64,000 bases of DNA from an uncultured bacterium (GTDB lineage Bacteria > Verrucomicrobiota > Lentisphaeria > Victivallales > UBA1829). Positions 47,789 through 56,730 of this stretch are shown here, one piece after another. How positions within the stretch are numbered: position 1 is the first letter of the stretch; every line of letters starts with the position of its first letter. A model generated the notes under the pieces. The model was not told the origin of the DNA. It made no database searches and saw only the letters and a program-made list of their open reading frames with translations. Location of the stretch: contig URNX01000005.1 of NCBI GenBank assembly GCA_900549415.1, forward strand, positions 1 through 64,000, read 5' to 3'. The translations under genes and the position numbers were made by a program.

Positions 47789-49446
47789 TGTCTGAAAGGC
47801 TTGGTGATGATGGTGTCAACGCCGTCAAGCGAGGGATCGCGGTCGGGATAATCCGCGTTGCAGTGCAGACCGCGGCTCTCCTTGCGGGACATGGCGGAGT
47901 CGATGATGAGCTCCGCAACGGTCGTGATGTTGCGCAGTTCCACAAGCTCCTTGGTGATGTGGAAATCCCAGTAATACTTGTCGATCTCTTCGCGGATGTT
48001 CGTCACGCGGCGTTTGGCGCGCTCCAGACGTTTGTTCGTGCGGACAATGCCGACATAGTCCCACATGAAGCGGCGGATCTCGTCCCAGTTGTGCGCAAGG
48101 ACAACCTGTTCATCCGAGTCTGTGGCGTTTCCGCGCGACCAATCGGGAATAACGCCGTTCGGACGCGTCGCTTTGAGTTCGGAGGCGTGCTCCATGATGT
48201 GCTTCGCGGCAAAATCGGGAACGACAAGAGCTTCGAGCAGGCTGTTGCTCGCCAGACGGTTCGCGCCGTGGAGTCCGGTGCAGCCGCTCTCGCCGACCAC
48301 GTAGAGTCCGGGAATGCCGGTGTAACCGTTGATGTCGGTCTTGACGCCGCCGCAGCTGTAGTGCGCCGCAGGAACAACGGGAATCGGCTGCCTGGACATG
48401 TCGATTCCGGCTTCCATGCACTGCGCAAAAATCTTCGGAAAGCGCTTTTCAAGGAACGCACGGTCCAGCATCGTCATATCGAGATAGGCGCAGTGGAGTC
48501 CGCGCACTTTAAGTTCGTTGTCAATCGCGCGGGCAACGACGTCGCGCGGAGCAAGGCTCGCCATTTCATGATATTTTTCCATGAACGTAACAAGCTTTCC
48601 GGAGGAATCTTTCACCTTGAGGATACCGCCCTCGCCGCGCAGAGCTTCGCTGATGAGGAAGGAGTTGACCTTCGGATGATACAGCAGGGTCGGGTGAAAC
48701 TGGAGAAACTCCATGTTCGCGATCGGCGCATGGGCGCGGTAACACATGGCAACTCCGCTTCCGCACGCGGCGTCCGAATTGCTTGTATAGAGGTAGACCT
48801 TTCCGCAGCCGCCGGTCGCGACGGTCACCGTGTCGGAAACGATGGTTTTGACAAATCCGGTTTCCACGTCGAGCACATACGCACCCAGACAGTGGTTTTC
48901 GCCCATCCAGCCGAGACGCCACGAGGTGATGAGGTCGATCGCGGAATGGTTTTCGAGAATGTCGATTTTATCGTTCGCGCGGGCGGCGGCGAGCAGAGTG
49001 TTGTGAACCGCTTCGCCCGTGATGTCGCCGGCATGAATGACGCGGCGCTTGTGGTGTCCGCCTTCGCGGCCGAGGTGAAACTCGTCGCGCTTCTTCTCTT
49101 CGTTGTTCTCGCCGATTTCACCGCGGGTGGTGAAATGAGTTCCGAGATCCATCAGCCATTGAATCTTCTCCGGTCCGGCCTCCACGATTCCGCGGACGTT
49201 GACCGCATTGCAGAGGTGATCGCCCGCCGCGAGAGTATCGGCAATATGCTCGTCAAAGGTGTCCCCCTTGTCCAGCACGCACGCGATACCGCCCTGCGCG
49301 AGACGGGAGTTGCAGATTTCCGCCTTGCCTTTACAGACAACGCAGATGCGTCCGTTCGATTTTTCCGCGAGCATCAGCGCGGCGGAAAGACCGGCGACGC
49401 CTCCGCCGATGATCAGATGATCGTATTGAATGGTTTTGTCTTTCAC
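47785..49446 (-). CDS. nadB: L-aspartate oxidase
   Basis: The 553-residue flavoenzyme oxidises L-aspartate to iminoaspartate, the first step of NAD synthesis. The FAD-binding motif GGGVAGLSAALML (14-26) and the NSRLAQGGIACV and HPTLLYHPK regions of the family are present. Translation begins at a GTG (49446) with GAGGAG eight bases upstream. The length is normal for NadB. Succinate dehydrogenase-type flavoproteins are related, but no SdhB or SdhC partner is nearby. No nadA or nadC is in the window. It is the first gene of an overlapping minus-strand run. Confidence 0.93.
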   Translation of the reverse strand: MKDKTIQYDHLIIGGGVAGLSAALMLAEKSNGRICVVCKGKAEICNSRLAQGGIACVLDKGDTFDEHIADTLAAGDHLCNAVNVRGIVEAGPEKIQWLMDLGTHFTTRGEIGENNEEKKRDEFHLGREGGHHKRRVIHAGDITGEAVHNTLLAAARANDKIDILENHSAIDLITSWRLGWMGENHCLGAYVLDVETGFVKTIVSDTVTVATGGCGKVYLYTSNSDAACGSGVAMCYRAHAPIANMEFLQFHPTLLYHPKVNSFLISEALRGEGGILKVKDSSGKLVTFMEKYHEMASLAPRDVVARAIDNELKVRGLHCAYLDMTMLDRAFLEKRFPKIFAQCMEAGIDMSRQPIPVVPAAHYSCGGVKTDINGYTGIPGLYVVGESGCTGLHGANRLASNSLLEALVVPDFAAKHIMEHASELKATRPNGVIPDWSRGNATDSDEQVVLAHNWDEIRRFMWDYVGIVRTNKRLERAKRRVTNIREEIDKYYWDFHITKELVELRNITTVAELIIDSAMSRKESRGLHCNADYPDRDPSLDGVDTIITKPFRQ

Positions 49447-49626
49447 AGTCAGACTCCTCGTGTTCGACAGAGCTGACGAATAGACAGCGTATCCGCTGCC
49501 GATTCTTCAACTCTATCAAAGGTTCATACGCTCCGGCGGCAAATCCGCCGAATGCGGTAAGATACACGCACTTTTCATTAATTTCTAATCAAAAAAGAAA
49601 AAAGAACGTTTTTTTTGAAACTGCCC

Positions 49627-49655
49627 TTGACAACGACATGTTTATGATGTATTAT
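49627..49655 (+). promoter_or_regulatory. Promoter of the GntR gene and cassette C
   Basis: TTGACA (49627-49632), 17 bp, TATTAT (49650-49655) is the best promoter match in the window. It lies 27 bp before the ATG at 49682 and may drive the whole of 49682-55534. Confidence 0.82.
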
Positions 49656-49681
49656 ATCTTCGCAAACCAGGAGAACTGAAT

Positions 49682-50731
49682 ATGGCGACTGTCATGCCGG
49701 AATACATGCGGGTGCGGAAGTACCTTTACAATCTGATCAGCAAATGCGACGGAAGCGATCTGCGCATTCCGCCGGAGAACGAGCTGACCCGGATCTTCGG
49801 CGTCAGCCGCGTCACCGTGCGCGGCGCCATACGCGGACTCGTCAAAGACAATCTGCTCATCACCCGCCGCGGACTCGGCACGTTCATCAACCCGGACGCG
49901 CAGCTCCGCCACAGCATCCAGTTCCCCACAATCGCCGTACTGAAAGGCGACGGACGCCACGTTTTCGCCGCGAGCGATCCGCGGATTTCCATCGCCGCAA
50001 AACAGACCGCGGTCAATGAAGAACAGGTGTTCATCCCCAACTCCGACGCTCCCGAACGCCTGTTGGAGATCCTGCAGAACAACATCGCCGGCGTCATCTG
50101 GAGCACTCCGAACCCCTCCGCGCGGCCTTATCTTGATGCGATTCACAAAACAGGCACACCGCTGCTGATTCTCGGAAACGGATTCGAAAATGAATTCGAC
50201 TCCATCCGCGACGCCAAAGCGGAACGCGGAATCCAGCTTGCAGACTATGTCACCGAGCACGGACACAAACACATTCTGTATCTGCACAATTACGACTCCG
50301 ATCACATTGACCGACCGGACGATCCGGCGACCACCGCAGGAACCCTTGCCCGGCGCCTCTTCGAACTGACCGGAGAAACTTTTGACGGCTTCATGCCCCT
50401 CTCTGATTTCGAACGGATGCTGAGCACCTCCGGTCTCGGGAAGTACACGCTCCTTTACTCCGATGCGGGCAATGTCCGCCCCGTCATGGATATTCTCAAA
50501 AAAAATGCGGTGCGCGTTCCGGAAAACGTCTCTTACCTCTGCGCATGGAAGCCGGCGCAGATTTTCTTCCCCGGACTCACTCCCGCCTATATCGACTGCG
50601 ACACCGATGAGATCAACTGCATCAACGACTGGATTCTGAAAAAAATCATCGGACACGGCGATGAGCCGTTCCTGCGGACACCGCGCTCCACAATTCATGA
50701 CGGAGACACCGTTAAAAACATAAACAGTTAA
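49682..50731 (+). CDS. GntR-family regulator with LacI-type sensor, cassette C
   Basis: The 349-residue protein has an N-terminal GntR winged helix (about residues 8-68; LRIPPENELTRIFGVSRVTV and GLGTFI) and a C-terminal periplasmic-binding-protein-like domain (about 80-335). This combination is typical of regulators of sugar catabolism. AGGAG precedes the ATG. Only 27 bp separates it from the pseudopilin gene, so it is probably the first gene of cassette C and autoregulated, unlike cassettes A and B, which are controlled by divergent AraC proteins. Ligand unknown. Confidence 0.85.
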   Translation: MATVMPEYMRVRKYLYNLISKCDGSDLRIPPENELTRIFGVSRVTVRGAIRGLVKDNLLITRRGLGTFINPDAQLRHSIQFPTIAVLKGDGRHVFAASDPRISIAAKQTAVNEEQVFIPNSDAPERLLEILQNNIAGVIWSTPNPSARPYLDAIHKTGTPLLILGNGFENEFDSIRDAKAERGIQLADYVTEHGHKHILYLHNYDSDHIDRPDDPATTAGTLARRLFELTGETFDGFMPLSDFERMLSTSGLGKYTLLYSDAGNVRPVMDILKKNAVRVPENVSYLCAWKPAQIFFPGLTPAYIDCDTDEINCINDWILKKIIGHGDEPFLRTPRSTIHDGDTVKNINS

Positions 50732-50758
50732 AATCAACAACAAAGAAAGGGCTGGAAA

Positions 50759-51589
50759 ATGAAAGTGCTTCTCAAACGATTCTTAGGAAAGACCGGAAAA
50801 CATCCGCCTGCCAGGAAAATGAATTTTACGCTTATAGAACTCCTGGTCGTAATTGCAATTATTGCCATCCTTGCCGGGATGCTCCTGCCTGCGCTGAACT
50901 CGGCACGGGAAAAGGGATATGACATCTCATGCAAGGCAAATTTGAAGACCATCGGGCTCGCCTCCGCCGGATACAACGGCGACAACGATGACTGGGTCGT
51001 TCCCTCGGCCACGAATGATCTCTGGGGCGACGGAAGCACCTACGATCCCGCCGGACGCTGGACCGGCAAACTCGTCCCCTACGGAGCAAAACACGGGAAA
51101 AACGCCGCAGAATGCATTGATGTAAAGAAAACTTCGTCGTTCCGCTGTCCGGCCTATTCAAACTGGAGAACTGCCGAAGGAAGCAACGCATGCTACTACA
51201 TATCCACAGCTTCCGCTTATGTCGGCAACCGTTATCTCATGGGCAGATCCGGCGGATTCCCGATGCACAAAATCACAAAACTTGCTTCCGCTTCAAAAAC
51301 CATTCTTGCGGCGGACTCCCTGCAGAAATTCGGTGAAATCGAATCCGTCTTGACCTTCTACTACCGTCACGGCGGCGGAGATCCGCGAGCAATCAATGAC
51401 ACGGCGAATTTCAACTACCTATCCGGATTCACCGGTATTCCGGGAAGCGCAAACGTCGCCTATGCGGACGGGCATGTCGCAACCTACGGGTTCAAAGCCA
51501 ATTACAACCCCAATCCGCTCTACGATGTGCAAAACCGCGGATTCCTGAACAACGACTGGCACAACGGCGGCGCAAGCGTCGACGAATAA
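50759..51589 (+). CDS. Pseudopilin-type protein, cassette C
   Basis: The 276-residue protein has a leader of 22 residues (MKVLLKRFLGKTGKHPPARK then MN), followed by FTLIELLVVIAIIAILAGM and a soluble domain with the late motif ANVAYADGHVATYGF, a relative of the DG motif seen in the other pseudopilins. Asn precedes the cleavage-site Phe. AAAGG precedes the ATG. It is followed after 29 bp by the large hydrolase and then by a small binding protein, the same order as in cassette A. It may be cleaved by a prepilin peptidase and take part in a secretion or surface-assembly process; this is inference. Confidence 0.88.
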   Translation: MKVLLKRFLGKTGKHPPARKMNFTLIELLVVIAIIAILAGMLLPALNSAREKGYDISCKANLKTIGLASAGYNGDNDDWVVPSATNDLWGDGSTYDPAGRWTGKLVPYGAKHGKNAAECIDVKKTSSFRCPAYSNWRTAEGSNACYYISTASAYVGNRYLMGRSGGFPMHKITKLASASKTILAADSLQKFGEIESVLTFYYRHGGGDPRAINDTANFNYLSGFTGIPGSANVAYADGHVATYGFKANYNPNPLYDVQNRGFLNNDWHNGGASVDE

Positions 51590-51618
51590 GACTCTCTTTG
51601 CAAAAATAAGGATCATAC

Positions 51619-54594
51619 ATGAGAAACATCACAAAACTGCTGGCTCCGTCCATGCTTCTGCTCGCAGGAAGTCTGCATGCGGAAAACCTCTTCTACAACG
51701 GCTCCTTTGAACTCGGGAAATGCGGATATTCCATCCTGCGCAACTTCCGGCCGAAAGTCAACCCGAAGCTCGAAACCAATCTGCCCGTTCTCGACCGCTC
51801 GACCAAAACGGAAGGTGAATTCTCCCTGCGGATCGACAACCCGCATCAGGAGGGATACACGCTCGAATGCCGCGAGTTCAACCTTCCTGCGAATGCAACA
51901 GTCAACATCTCTTTTTACGCAAAGACCGACGGAGGCGGCGACATTCAGCCGCGCACCGAATTCCGCGCTCCGCACATTCCGATCAACGTCGTTCACAGAT
52001 CTTTCCATCTGAGCAAAGAGTGGAAAAAGTATTCCTACACTATCAAGACGGAAAAGAATCAGAGCGGAAGCTATATCATCCGTTTCATCCGTCCGGCGAA
52101 CCAGCCGGGAAGCGTCTGGCTTGACGACATCCGCATTTCGCTTGCCGGAGAGAACGACGAGTTCAAGGGAATCGAAGCGGGATATGAAGTCGACAGGATT
52201 CTGTATGATCTCGGCGACGCCGTCCACGCCAAACTCTTTGTCCGCAACACCTCCGGAAAACCGTTCGCGGCAAAAATTCCGGTCCGGACGGTCGACGACT
52301 ACTTCAAGACAACGAAAACCGTCTTTGAAGCGGACGTCAGGCTCGCCCCGGGTGAACGCAGGGAGTTTCCGTTTACGTACAAGACCGACCGCATCGGCGC
52401 GTTCTCTCTGAAATCCGACCTTCCCGGCATCCGCGAATATCAGGGCAACGTCTCCGTTGTGGGCAAGTATGTTCCGCGCAAACTCGACCCCGCGCATGAC
52501 GCCGTCGTCGGCTTCAACGGAGGAACCGATACGCGTCTGCTGAAGAATATGGAGAAGGTCTATCCCGCAGTCAACGTAAACCCGGAGGAGCGACTTGCCC
52601 TGCTCTCGCGTCTCGGCGTGCGCCTTCTCCGCTCGCACGATACGGGATACACCATCGGCAGCTGGTACATCTTTGAACCGGAAAAGGGGAAATACAACAC
52701 CGACAAGCTGGACTTCGATCTTCCGCTGTACCGGAAATACAACATTGAAATGCTCGCCGTTCCTCTGAACTCCGACTTTGTCAAACGCAAATACGGCTGG
52801 CAAACCTATAAGTTCGGCAACTGGCTGCTCCCGCTTTGCGAAGAGGCGAAAATCGGCAGAAACGAACTTCATTATCCGCCGAAAGATGAATTCCGCCGCT
52901 TCATCCGCGAATATGCAAAACGCGTAAAAGGCAAAATCCGTCTCTTCGAACTCTTCAACGAAGCGCAGTTCTGCATGGATATCAACCGCTACATGGAATA
53001 CCTTAAAATCGCAAGCGAAGAGCTGCGCAAGGAGATTCCGGATGCTTACATCATCGCCTTCTGCTCCACCAGCGACAAGGGCGACAGCATCAGCGATTTC
53101 GTTGAGAAGGGCCTGAAGAGCGGCGGAGACAAATACTGCGACGCCATCAGTTTTCATCCCTATCTCACCCCGCAGATCAGCTCACCCAGCCCTGCGGATG
53201 AACAGATTGAAGGTTTTCAGAAAACAATCCGTCCGATGACCAAAGCCAAACTCTGGAACACCGAGCTCTACTATCTCGCCGCGGCGGATTTCTCAGACGG
53301 CTACACCTCTTCGGTCTATCAGCCGCACCACGCGGCGGCCCGCTTCCTGATCGACCTCGGCGAAGGCGTGGAACAGAGCTGTCCCGCACACCTCGACGGA
53401 ATCTGGAAGAAAGACATGAGTGCAAACTTCAAGACCGGAAACGGTTCCCGGGGATACGACGGAACGTTCAACGCCATCGGCATCGCCTACAACCCGCTCG
53501 CACGCTTCTTCGAAGGAGCAAAGCCGGCGGGGAAAATCCGCTATCCGAACGGCGTCATCTGCTACATATACACCCGCGACGGACGTGAAATCGCCGCAAT
53601 CTGGAACTACGGTTCCCGCCGCGATCTCTCCGCCGATTTCTCCGGCTTCGCCGTCATGGACATGTTCGGCAACCCGCTTCAGTCCGGCGAGCACCGCCTC
53701 ACCGCAGCGCCGTTCTACCTCCAGCCGAAAGACGGAGCAAGGAGTTTCGGCGATACGCTGAAAAAACTCAGCATCAAAATGGAACGGAATCTCATCGCCA
53801 GCCCGGCCGCGCGTCTCGTCGAAGACAAAAACGGCAACACGGATCTGTTCGTCACGATCCACAACACGGGGAACCGCGCGATCGAAGGCAAAGCCGGACT
53901 CGGCGGACGTTTCAAGGCGCCGGACGGCATTCAGGACTTCCGCATCGAGGCGAACAAAGCCGCCGTTCTCCGTTTCCGCGTGAAGGTAAAGGACGCCAAA
54001 GCGAAAAACATCCTGCGTCTCTTTGCCGATGGAAAGCTCGTCCGGTTCCCGCTCGAAACGATCGCCGTTCCCGCGGCAGAAGCCGGAACTGAACTGAGCG
54101 TAAGCCGCGGGGATTCGACTCCCTTCACCTTCAAAATCGGGCGGACGGAAAAAGAGACCCGCGTCACGGTCGGCGTCAGGGATTCCACCGATTCCGGCGC
54201 ACCCGGCGGCCGTCCGGTCTGGGAGCAGGACTGTGTGGAACTCTTCTTCGACCGCGCGCCGTTCACCTCCGCACTGGAGCATCCGGAGAAGCACACGAAA
54301 AACGTGTTCCGCCTGTTCGTTCTCCCTCGGCAGAAAAAGATCCATTACATGAATCATGACGGGAAGATCTCCATCATTGATCTTCCGCTTGAAATCAAAA
54401 CGGAAAAGAGCGGATACAGCCTCGCGCTTTCCATTCCGGAAAATCTGCTTCCGCTGAACAGCGGCGCAATCGGATTTGAAATCAAAATCGACGATGCGGG
54501 ACCTTCCGGGAAAACTCTCCGCGAATCGTGCTGGGCCAACGGTTCCGCTCCGTTCCGCAACCGTCTTGCATTCGGAATCATCAACTTCAAATAA
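51619..54594 (+). CDS. Large secreted clan GH-A (GH39-like) glycoside hydrolase with flanking carbohydrate-binding modules, cassette C
   Basis: The 991-residue protein has a signal peptide (1-21), a CBM4/9-like module (about 22-176, LFYNGSFELG to SVWLDDIRIS), a beta-domain, a TIM barrel (about 295-640) and a C-terminal CBM9-like domain (about 830-990). The acid/base is Glu448 in LFNEAQ, where Ala-Gln replaces the Pro-Asn common after this Glu, and the nucleophile is Glu549 in LWNTELYYL, identical to cassette A. Similarity to the cassette A enzyme is high in the barrel core. AAGGA precedes the ATG. It probably attacks an extracellular polysaccharide whose identity is unknown. Confidence 0.78.
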   Translation: MRNITKLLAPSMLLLAGSLHAENLFYNGSFELGKCGYSILRNFRPKVNPKLETNLPVLDRSTKTEGEFSLRIDNPHQEGYTLECREFNLPANATVNISFYAKTDGGGDIQPRTEFRAPHIPINVVHRSFHLSKEWKKYSYTIKTEKNQSGSYIIRFIRPANQPGSVWLDDIRISLAGENDEFKGIEAGYEVDRILYDLGDAVHAKLFVRNTSGKPFAAKIPVRTVDDYFKTTKTVFEADVRLAPGERREFPFTYKTDRIGAFSLKSDLPGIREYQGNVSVVGKYVPRKLDPAHDAVVGFNGGTDTRLLKNMEKVYPAVNVNPEERLALLSRLGVRLLRSHDTGYTIGSWYIFEPEKGKYNTDKLDFDLPLYRKYNIEMLAVPLNSDFVKRKYGWQTYKFGNWLLPLCEEAKIGRNELHYPPKDEFRRFIREYAKRVKGKIRLFELFNEAQFCMDINRYMEYLKIASEELRKEIPDAYIIAFCSTSDKGDSISDFVEKGLKSGGDKYCDAISFHPYLTPQISSPSPADEQIEGFQKTIRPMTKAKLWNTELYYLAAADFSDGYTSSVYQPHHAAARFLIDLGEGVEQSCPAHLDGIWKKDMSANFKTGNGSRGYDGTFNAIGIAYNPLARFFEGAKPAGKIRYPNGVICYIYTRDGREIAAIWNYGSRRDLSADFSGFAVMDMFGNPLQSGEHRLTAAPFYLQPKDGARSFGDTLKKLSIKMERNLIASPAARLVEDKNGNTDLFVTIHNTGNRAIEGKAGLGGRFKAPDGIQDFRIEANKAAVLRFRVKVKDAKAKNILRLFADGKLVRFPLETIAVPAAEAGTELSVSRGDSTPFTFKIGRTEKETRVTVGVRDSTDSGAPGGRPVWEQDCVELFFDRAPFTSALEHPEKHTKNVFRLFVLPRQKKIHYMNHDGKISIIDLPLEIKTEKSGYSLALSIPENLLPLNSGAIGFEIKIDDAGPSGKTLRESCWANGSAPFRNRLAFGIINFK

Positions 54595-54613
54595 ACAAAA
54601 AGGAGCAGACACA

Positions 54614-55534
54614 ATGAAACACAAACTGATTCTTTCCGCACTCTTCTGCGGAGCCGCACTCTTCGCGGAAACACCCGTCGAATTCAAGGTTCAGCCGCAG
54701 ATGGAATGGAAGAAGCTCGATAACGGCGAATATGCCGTCGAGCGCACCGCCGACCTGAAGCACAATGCGCATCTCATGCTGATCATGCCGGAGCTCAAGC
54801 CCGAAACCTTCTACGCAATCGAGTGGGAAGCCAAGGGTGAAAACGTCGAGAACAACGGCATGGTCCAGTACATGCTCGCCATGGAACAAACCGTTTACCC
54901 GCAGTTCATGGTCGGCAAGGACTGGAATCTGAACCGCCGTTACTTCCATACCGGCAAAAACAGTTCCGGCCGCCTCTCCATCTATGTCCGTCCGCCGTTC
55001 GCCCAGAAACTCCAGATCCGCAACATCAAACTCGCCGAACTTGCCAAAGCGGATTACGAGAACGGGTTCACGCAGGATTTCGAAAATGAGAACACGCTCC
55101 CCGGGTTCTGGATCCGTTCCTGGAAACAGAAGGAATTCGCCGCCGACATTGTGAAATCCGATTTCATCAACGGCGACAAAAGCATGAAGCTGACGCTCAA
55201 GGGAATGGATTCCGCGTCAATTCAGTCCGCCGTTTTCCCGATGGTCCCCGGAGCAAAATACAAGATCTCGTTCTGGGCAAAAGGCTCCGGAAACGGCACG
55301 ATGCTCTTCATCTTCAACGCCTTCAATGACGGAGTCACCCAGACGCCTCCGCAGAACATCATCCGCAGAGACTGCGCGCTCGAAACCGAGTGGAAGGAAT
55401 ACGCTTTTGAGATCGTCTACCCGACCGATCTGAAAAAGTTCGCCTCCGCCGCTGTCCCGATGGCAAATCTTGCATTTTCAACGCGGATTCCCGAAATTCT
55501 GATCGACGACGTCAAGGTGGAACTCATAAAATAA
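54614..55534 (+). CDS. Secreted carbohydrate-binding (CBM4/9-like) protein, cassette C
   Basis: The 306-residue product starts with a signal peptide (MKHKLILSALFCGAALFA) and has two beta-sandwich halves, the second from about residue 155 (GFTQDFENENTLPGFWIRSW) to the end, with TEWKEYAFEIVYP and EILIDDVKVEL as CBM4/9-type strands. It is the counterpart of the small proteins in cassettes A and B, with AAGGAG upstream of the ATG at 54614. It follows the large hydrolase by 19 bp and ends just before the terminator at 55548-55584. It likely helps hold or present the glycan attacked by the hydrolase. Confidence 0.8.
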   Translation: MKHKLILSALFCGAALFAETPVEFKVQPQMEWKKLDNGEYAVERTADLKHNAHLMLIMPELKPETFYAIEWEAKGENVENNGMVQYMLAMEQTVYPQFMVGKDWNLNRRYFHTGKNSSGRLSIYVRPPFAQKLQIRNIKLAELAKADYENGFTQDFENENTLPGFWIRSWKQKEFAADIVKSDFINGDKSMKLTLKGMDSASIQSAVFPMVPGAKYKISFWAKGSGNGTMLFIFNAFNDGVTQTPPQNIIRRDCALETEWKEYAFEIVYPTDLKKFASAAVPMANLAFSTRIPEILIDDVKVELIK

Positions 55535-55547
55535 ACCGTCCCTTTTC

Positions 55548-55584
55548 AAGCCCGCAAGCACAAATGCGGGCTTGATTTTTTTTT
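55548..55584 (+). terminator. Terminator of cassette C
   Basis: AAGCCCGCA (55548-55556) and TGCGGGCTT (55565-55573) with a following GATTTTTTTT. The T-run also contains the -35 of the next promoter. Confidence 0.9.
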
Positions 55585-55599
55585 GCGAATGATTATATT
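55572..55599 (+). promoter_or_regulatory. Promoter of the GH130 gene
   Basis: TTGATT (55572-55577) overlaps the end of the cassette C terminator; after 16 bp TATATT follows (55594-55599). Confidence 0.6.
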
Positions 55600-55617
55600 A
55601 AGAGGGAACCTTTAACT

Positions 55618-56613
55618 ATGGAGTTCTCCATGACTTCTCTGCTTCCGAAATCTTTTGAATGGGTCGCCCGCCTCAAAAAATACGAGGGCAACCCGATCCT
55701 CCGTCCGAACGCGAATTCCTGCGCAAAAGACGCCGTTTTCAATCCGGCGGCAACCGTCAAGGACGGCAAAGTTCACATGCTCTGCCGCTGCATCGACTTC
55801 AGCCGCGAGGCCGCCACGAAGAACAACTGGAGCGTCTCCACATTCGGCTGGGCGACCAGCGAAGACGGCTTCAATTTCACCATGTCTCCCGAACCGGTTC
55901 CCGAATTCAATCCCGGACCCGATTCCCCGTTTCAGGGCGGATTTGAAGACCCGCGTCTGGTGAAAATCGGCGATGAGTGGCTGCTCACCTACACAGGAGT
56001 CTACCGCGAACCCTCCGGGCGCTTCAATGTCATGACTCCGGGACTCGCCGCGCTTTCCAAAGACCTGGTTCACTGGGAATTTCTCGGCGAAATTCTCCCC
56101 TCGCGCGCGATCGCGGTCACTCCGGAGAAAATCAACGGAAAATACTGGGCGTACTACGACAACTGGTGTCTCCGCCTCGCCTGGTCGGAAGATCTCCGCA
56201 CCTGGCATCTTCTCGACGAGCCCGCGCTGACGCAGCGTCCGGGCAAGTTCGACGAATGTCTCTGCGAATCCGTAGCAGCCCCGCTCATTTCCGACGACGG
56301 CATTCTCCTGCTCTACAACGGAGACGCCGGAGAACGGCGCGCGGAGGAGCTTGCCCGCACCGCCTCGCCGCATTATCTTCCGCTTCATCCGAAAATGTTC
56401 TACAGCATCGGCTGGGCGCTGTTCGACCGCAACGATCCGACGCGTCTCATCGCCCGCTGCGACGAACCCGTGATTGTTCCGGATCATCTCTATGAATTCT
56501 ACGGAGTTGCAGACTTCACCTGCTTCGCCTCCGGTCTTGTTGAATTCAAGGGAAAACACATTCTGTACTACGGCTGCGCCGACATGCGCATCTCCGCCGC
56601 TTACGCGGAATAA
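55618..56613 (+). CDS. GH130-family beta-mannoside phosphorylase-like enzyme
   Basis: The 331-residue protein has the five-bladed beta-propeller signatures of GH130: LKKYEGNPILRPN (about 19-31), FNPAATVKDGKVHMLCR (about 41-57) and GGFEDPRLV (about 102-110). GH130 members phosphorolyse or hydrolyse beta-mannosides such as mannosyl-glucose or beta-1,2- and beta-1,4-mannobiose. No signal peptide is seen, so action on imported oligosaccharides is expected. The start could be ATG 55618 or ATG 55630, both with plausible sites. It has its own promoter and so can be expressed separately from cassette C. Confidence 0.85.
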   Translation: MEFSMTSLLPKSFEWVARLKKYEGNPILRPNANSCAKDAVFNPAATVKDGKVHMLCRCIDFSREAATKNNWSVSTFGWATSEDGFNFTMSPEPVPEFNPGPDSPFQGGFEDPRLVKIGDEWLLTYTGVYREPSGRFNVMTPGLAALSKDLVHWEFLGEILPSRAIAVTPEKINGKYWAYYDNWCLRLAWSEDLRTWHLLDEPALTQRPGKFDECLCESVAAPLISDDGILLLYNGDAGERRAEELARTASPHYLPLHPKMFYSIGWALFDRNDPTRLIARCDEPVIVPDHLYEFYGVADFTCFASGLVEFKGKHILYYGCADMRISAAYAE

Positions 56614-56668
56614 TCCGCCGCCTGCACTTCGCGCCGAGAAGGCGCCGAAACTGCAATCTGTTTACGCA

Positions 56669-56718
56669 AACAGCGCGTCTCTGAAAAATGCTCCGGAGAC
56701 GCGCTGTTCTTAATTTTA
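56669..56718 (+). terminator. Terminator after GH130
   Basis: AACAGCGCGTCTC (56669-56681) and GAGACGCGCTGTT (56696-56708) form a 13-bp stem, followed by CTTAATTTTA. It also separates the GH130 gene from the convergent GH78 gene. Confidence 0.85.
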
Positions 56719-56730
56719 TTTTATCAAATT

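Noticed and set aside
47788..49476. A 562-residue open frame on the plus strand opposite nadB
   Set aside because: It mirrors the nadB frame, a common effect of codon bias in GC-rich DNA, and has no ribosome binding site or recognised domain, while nadB is a clear gene.
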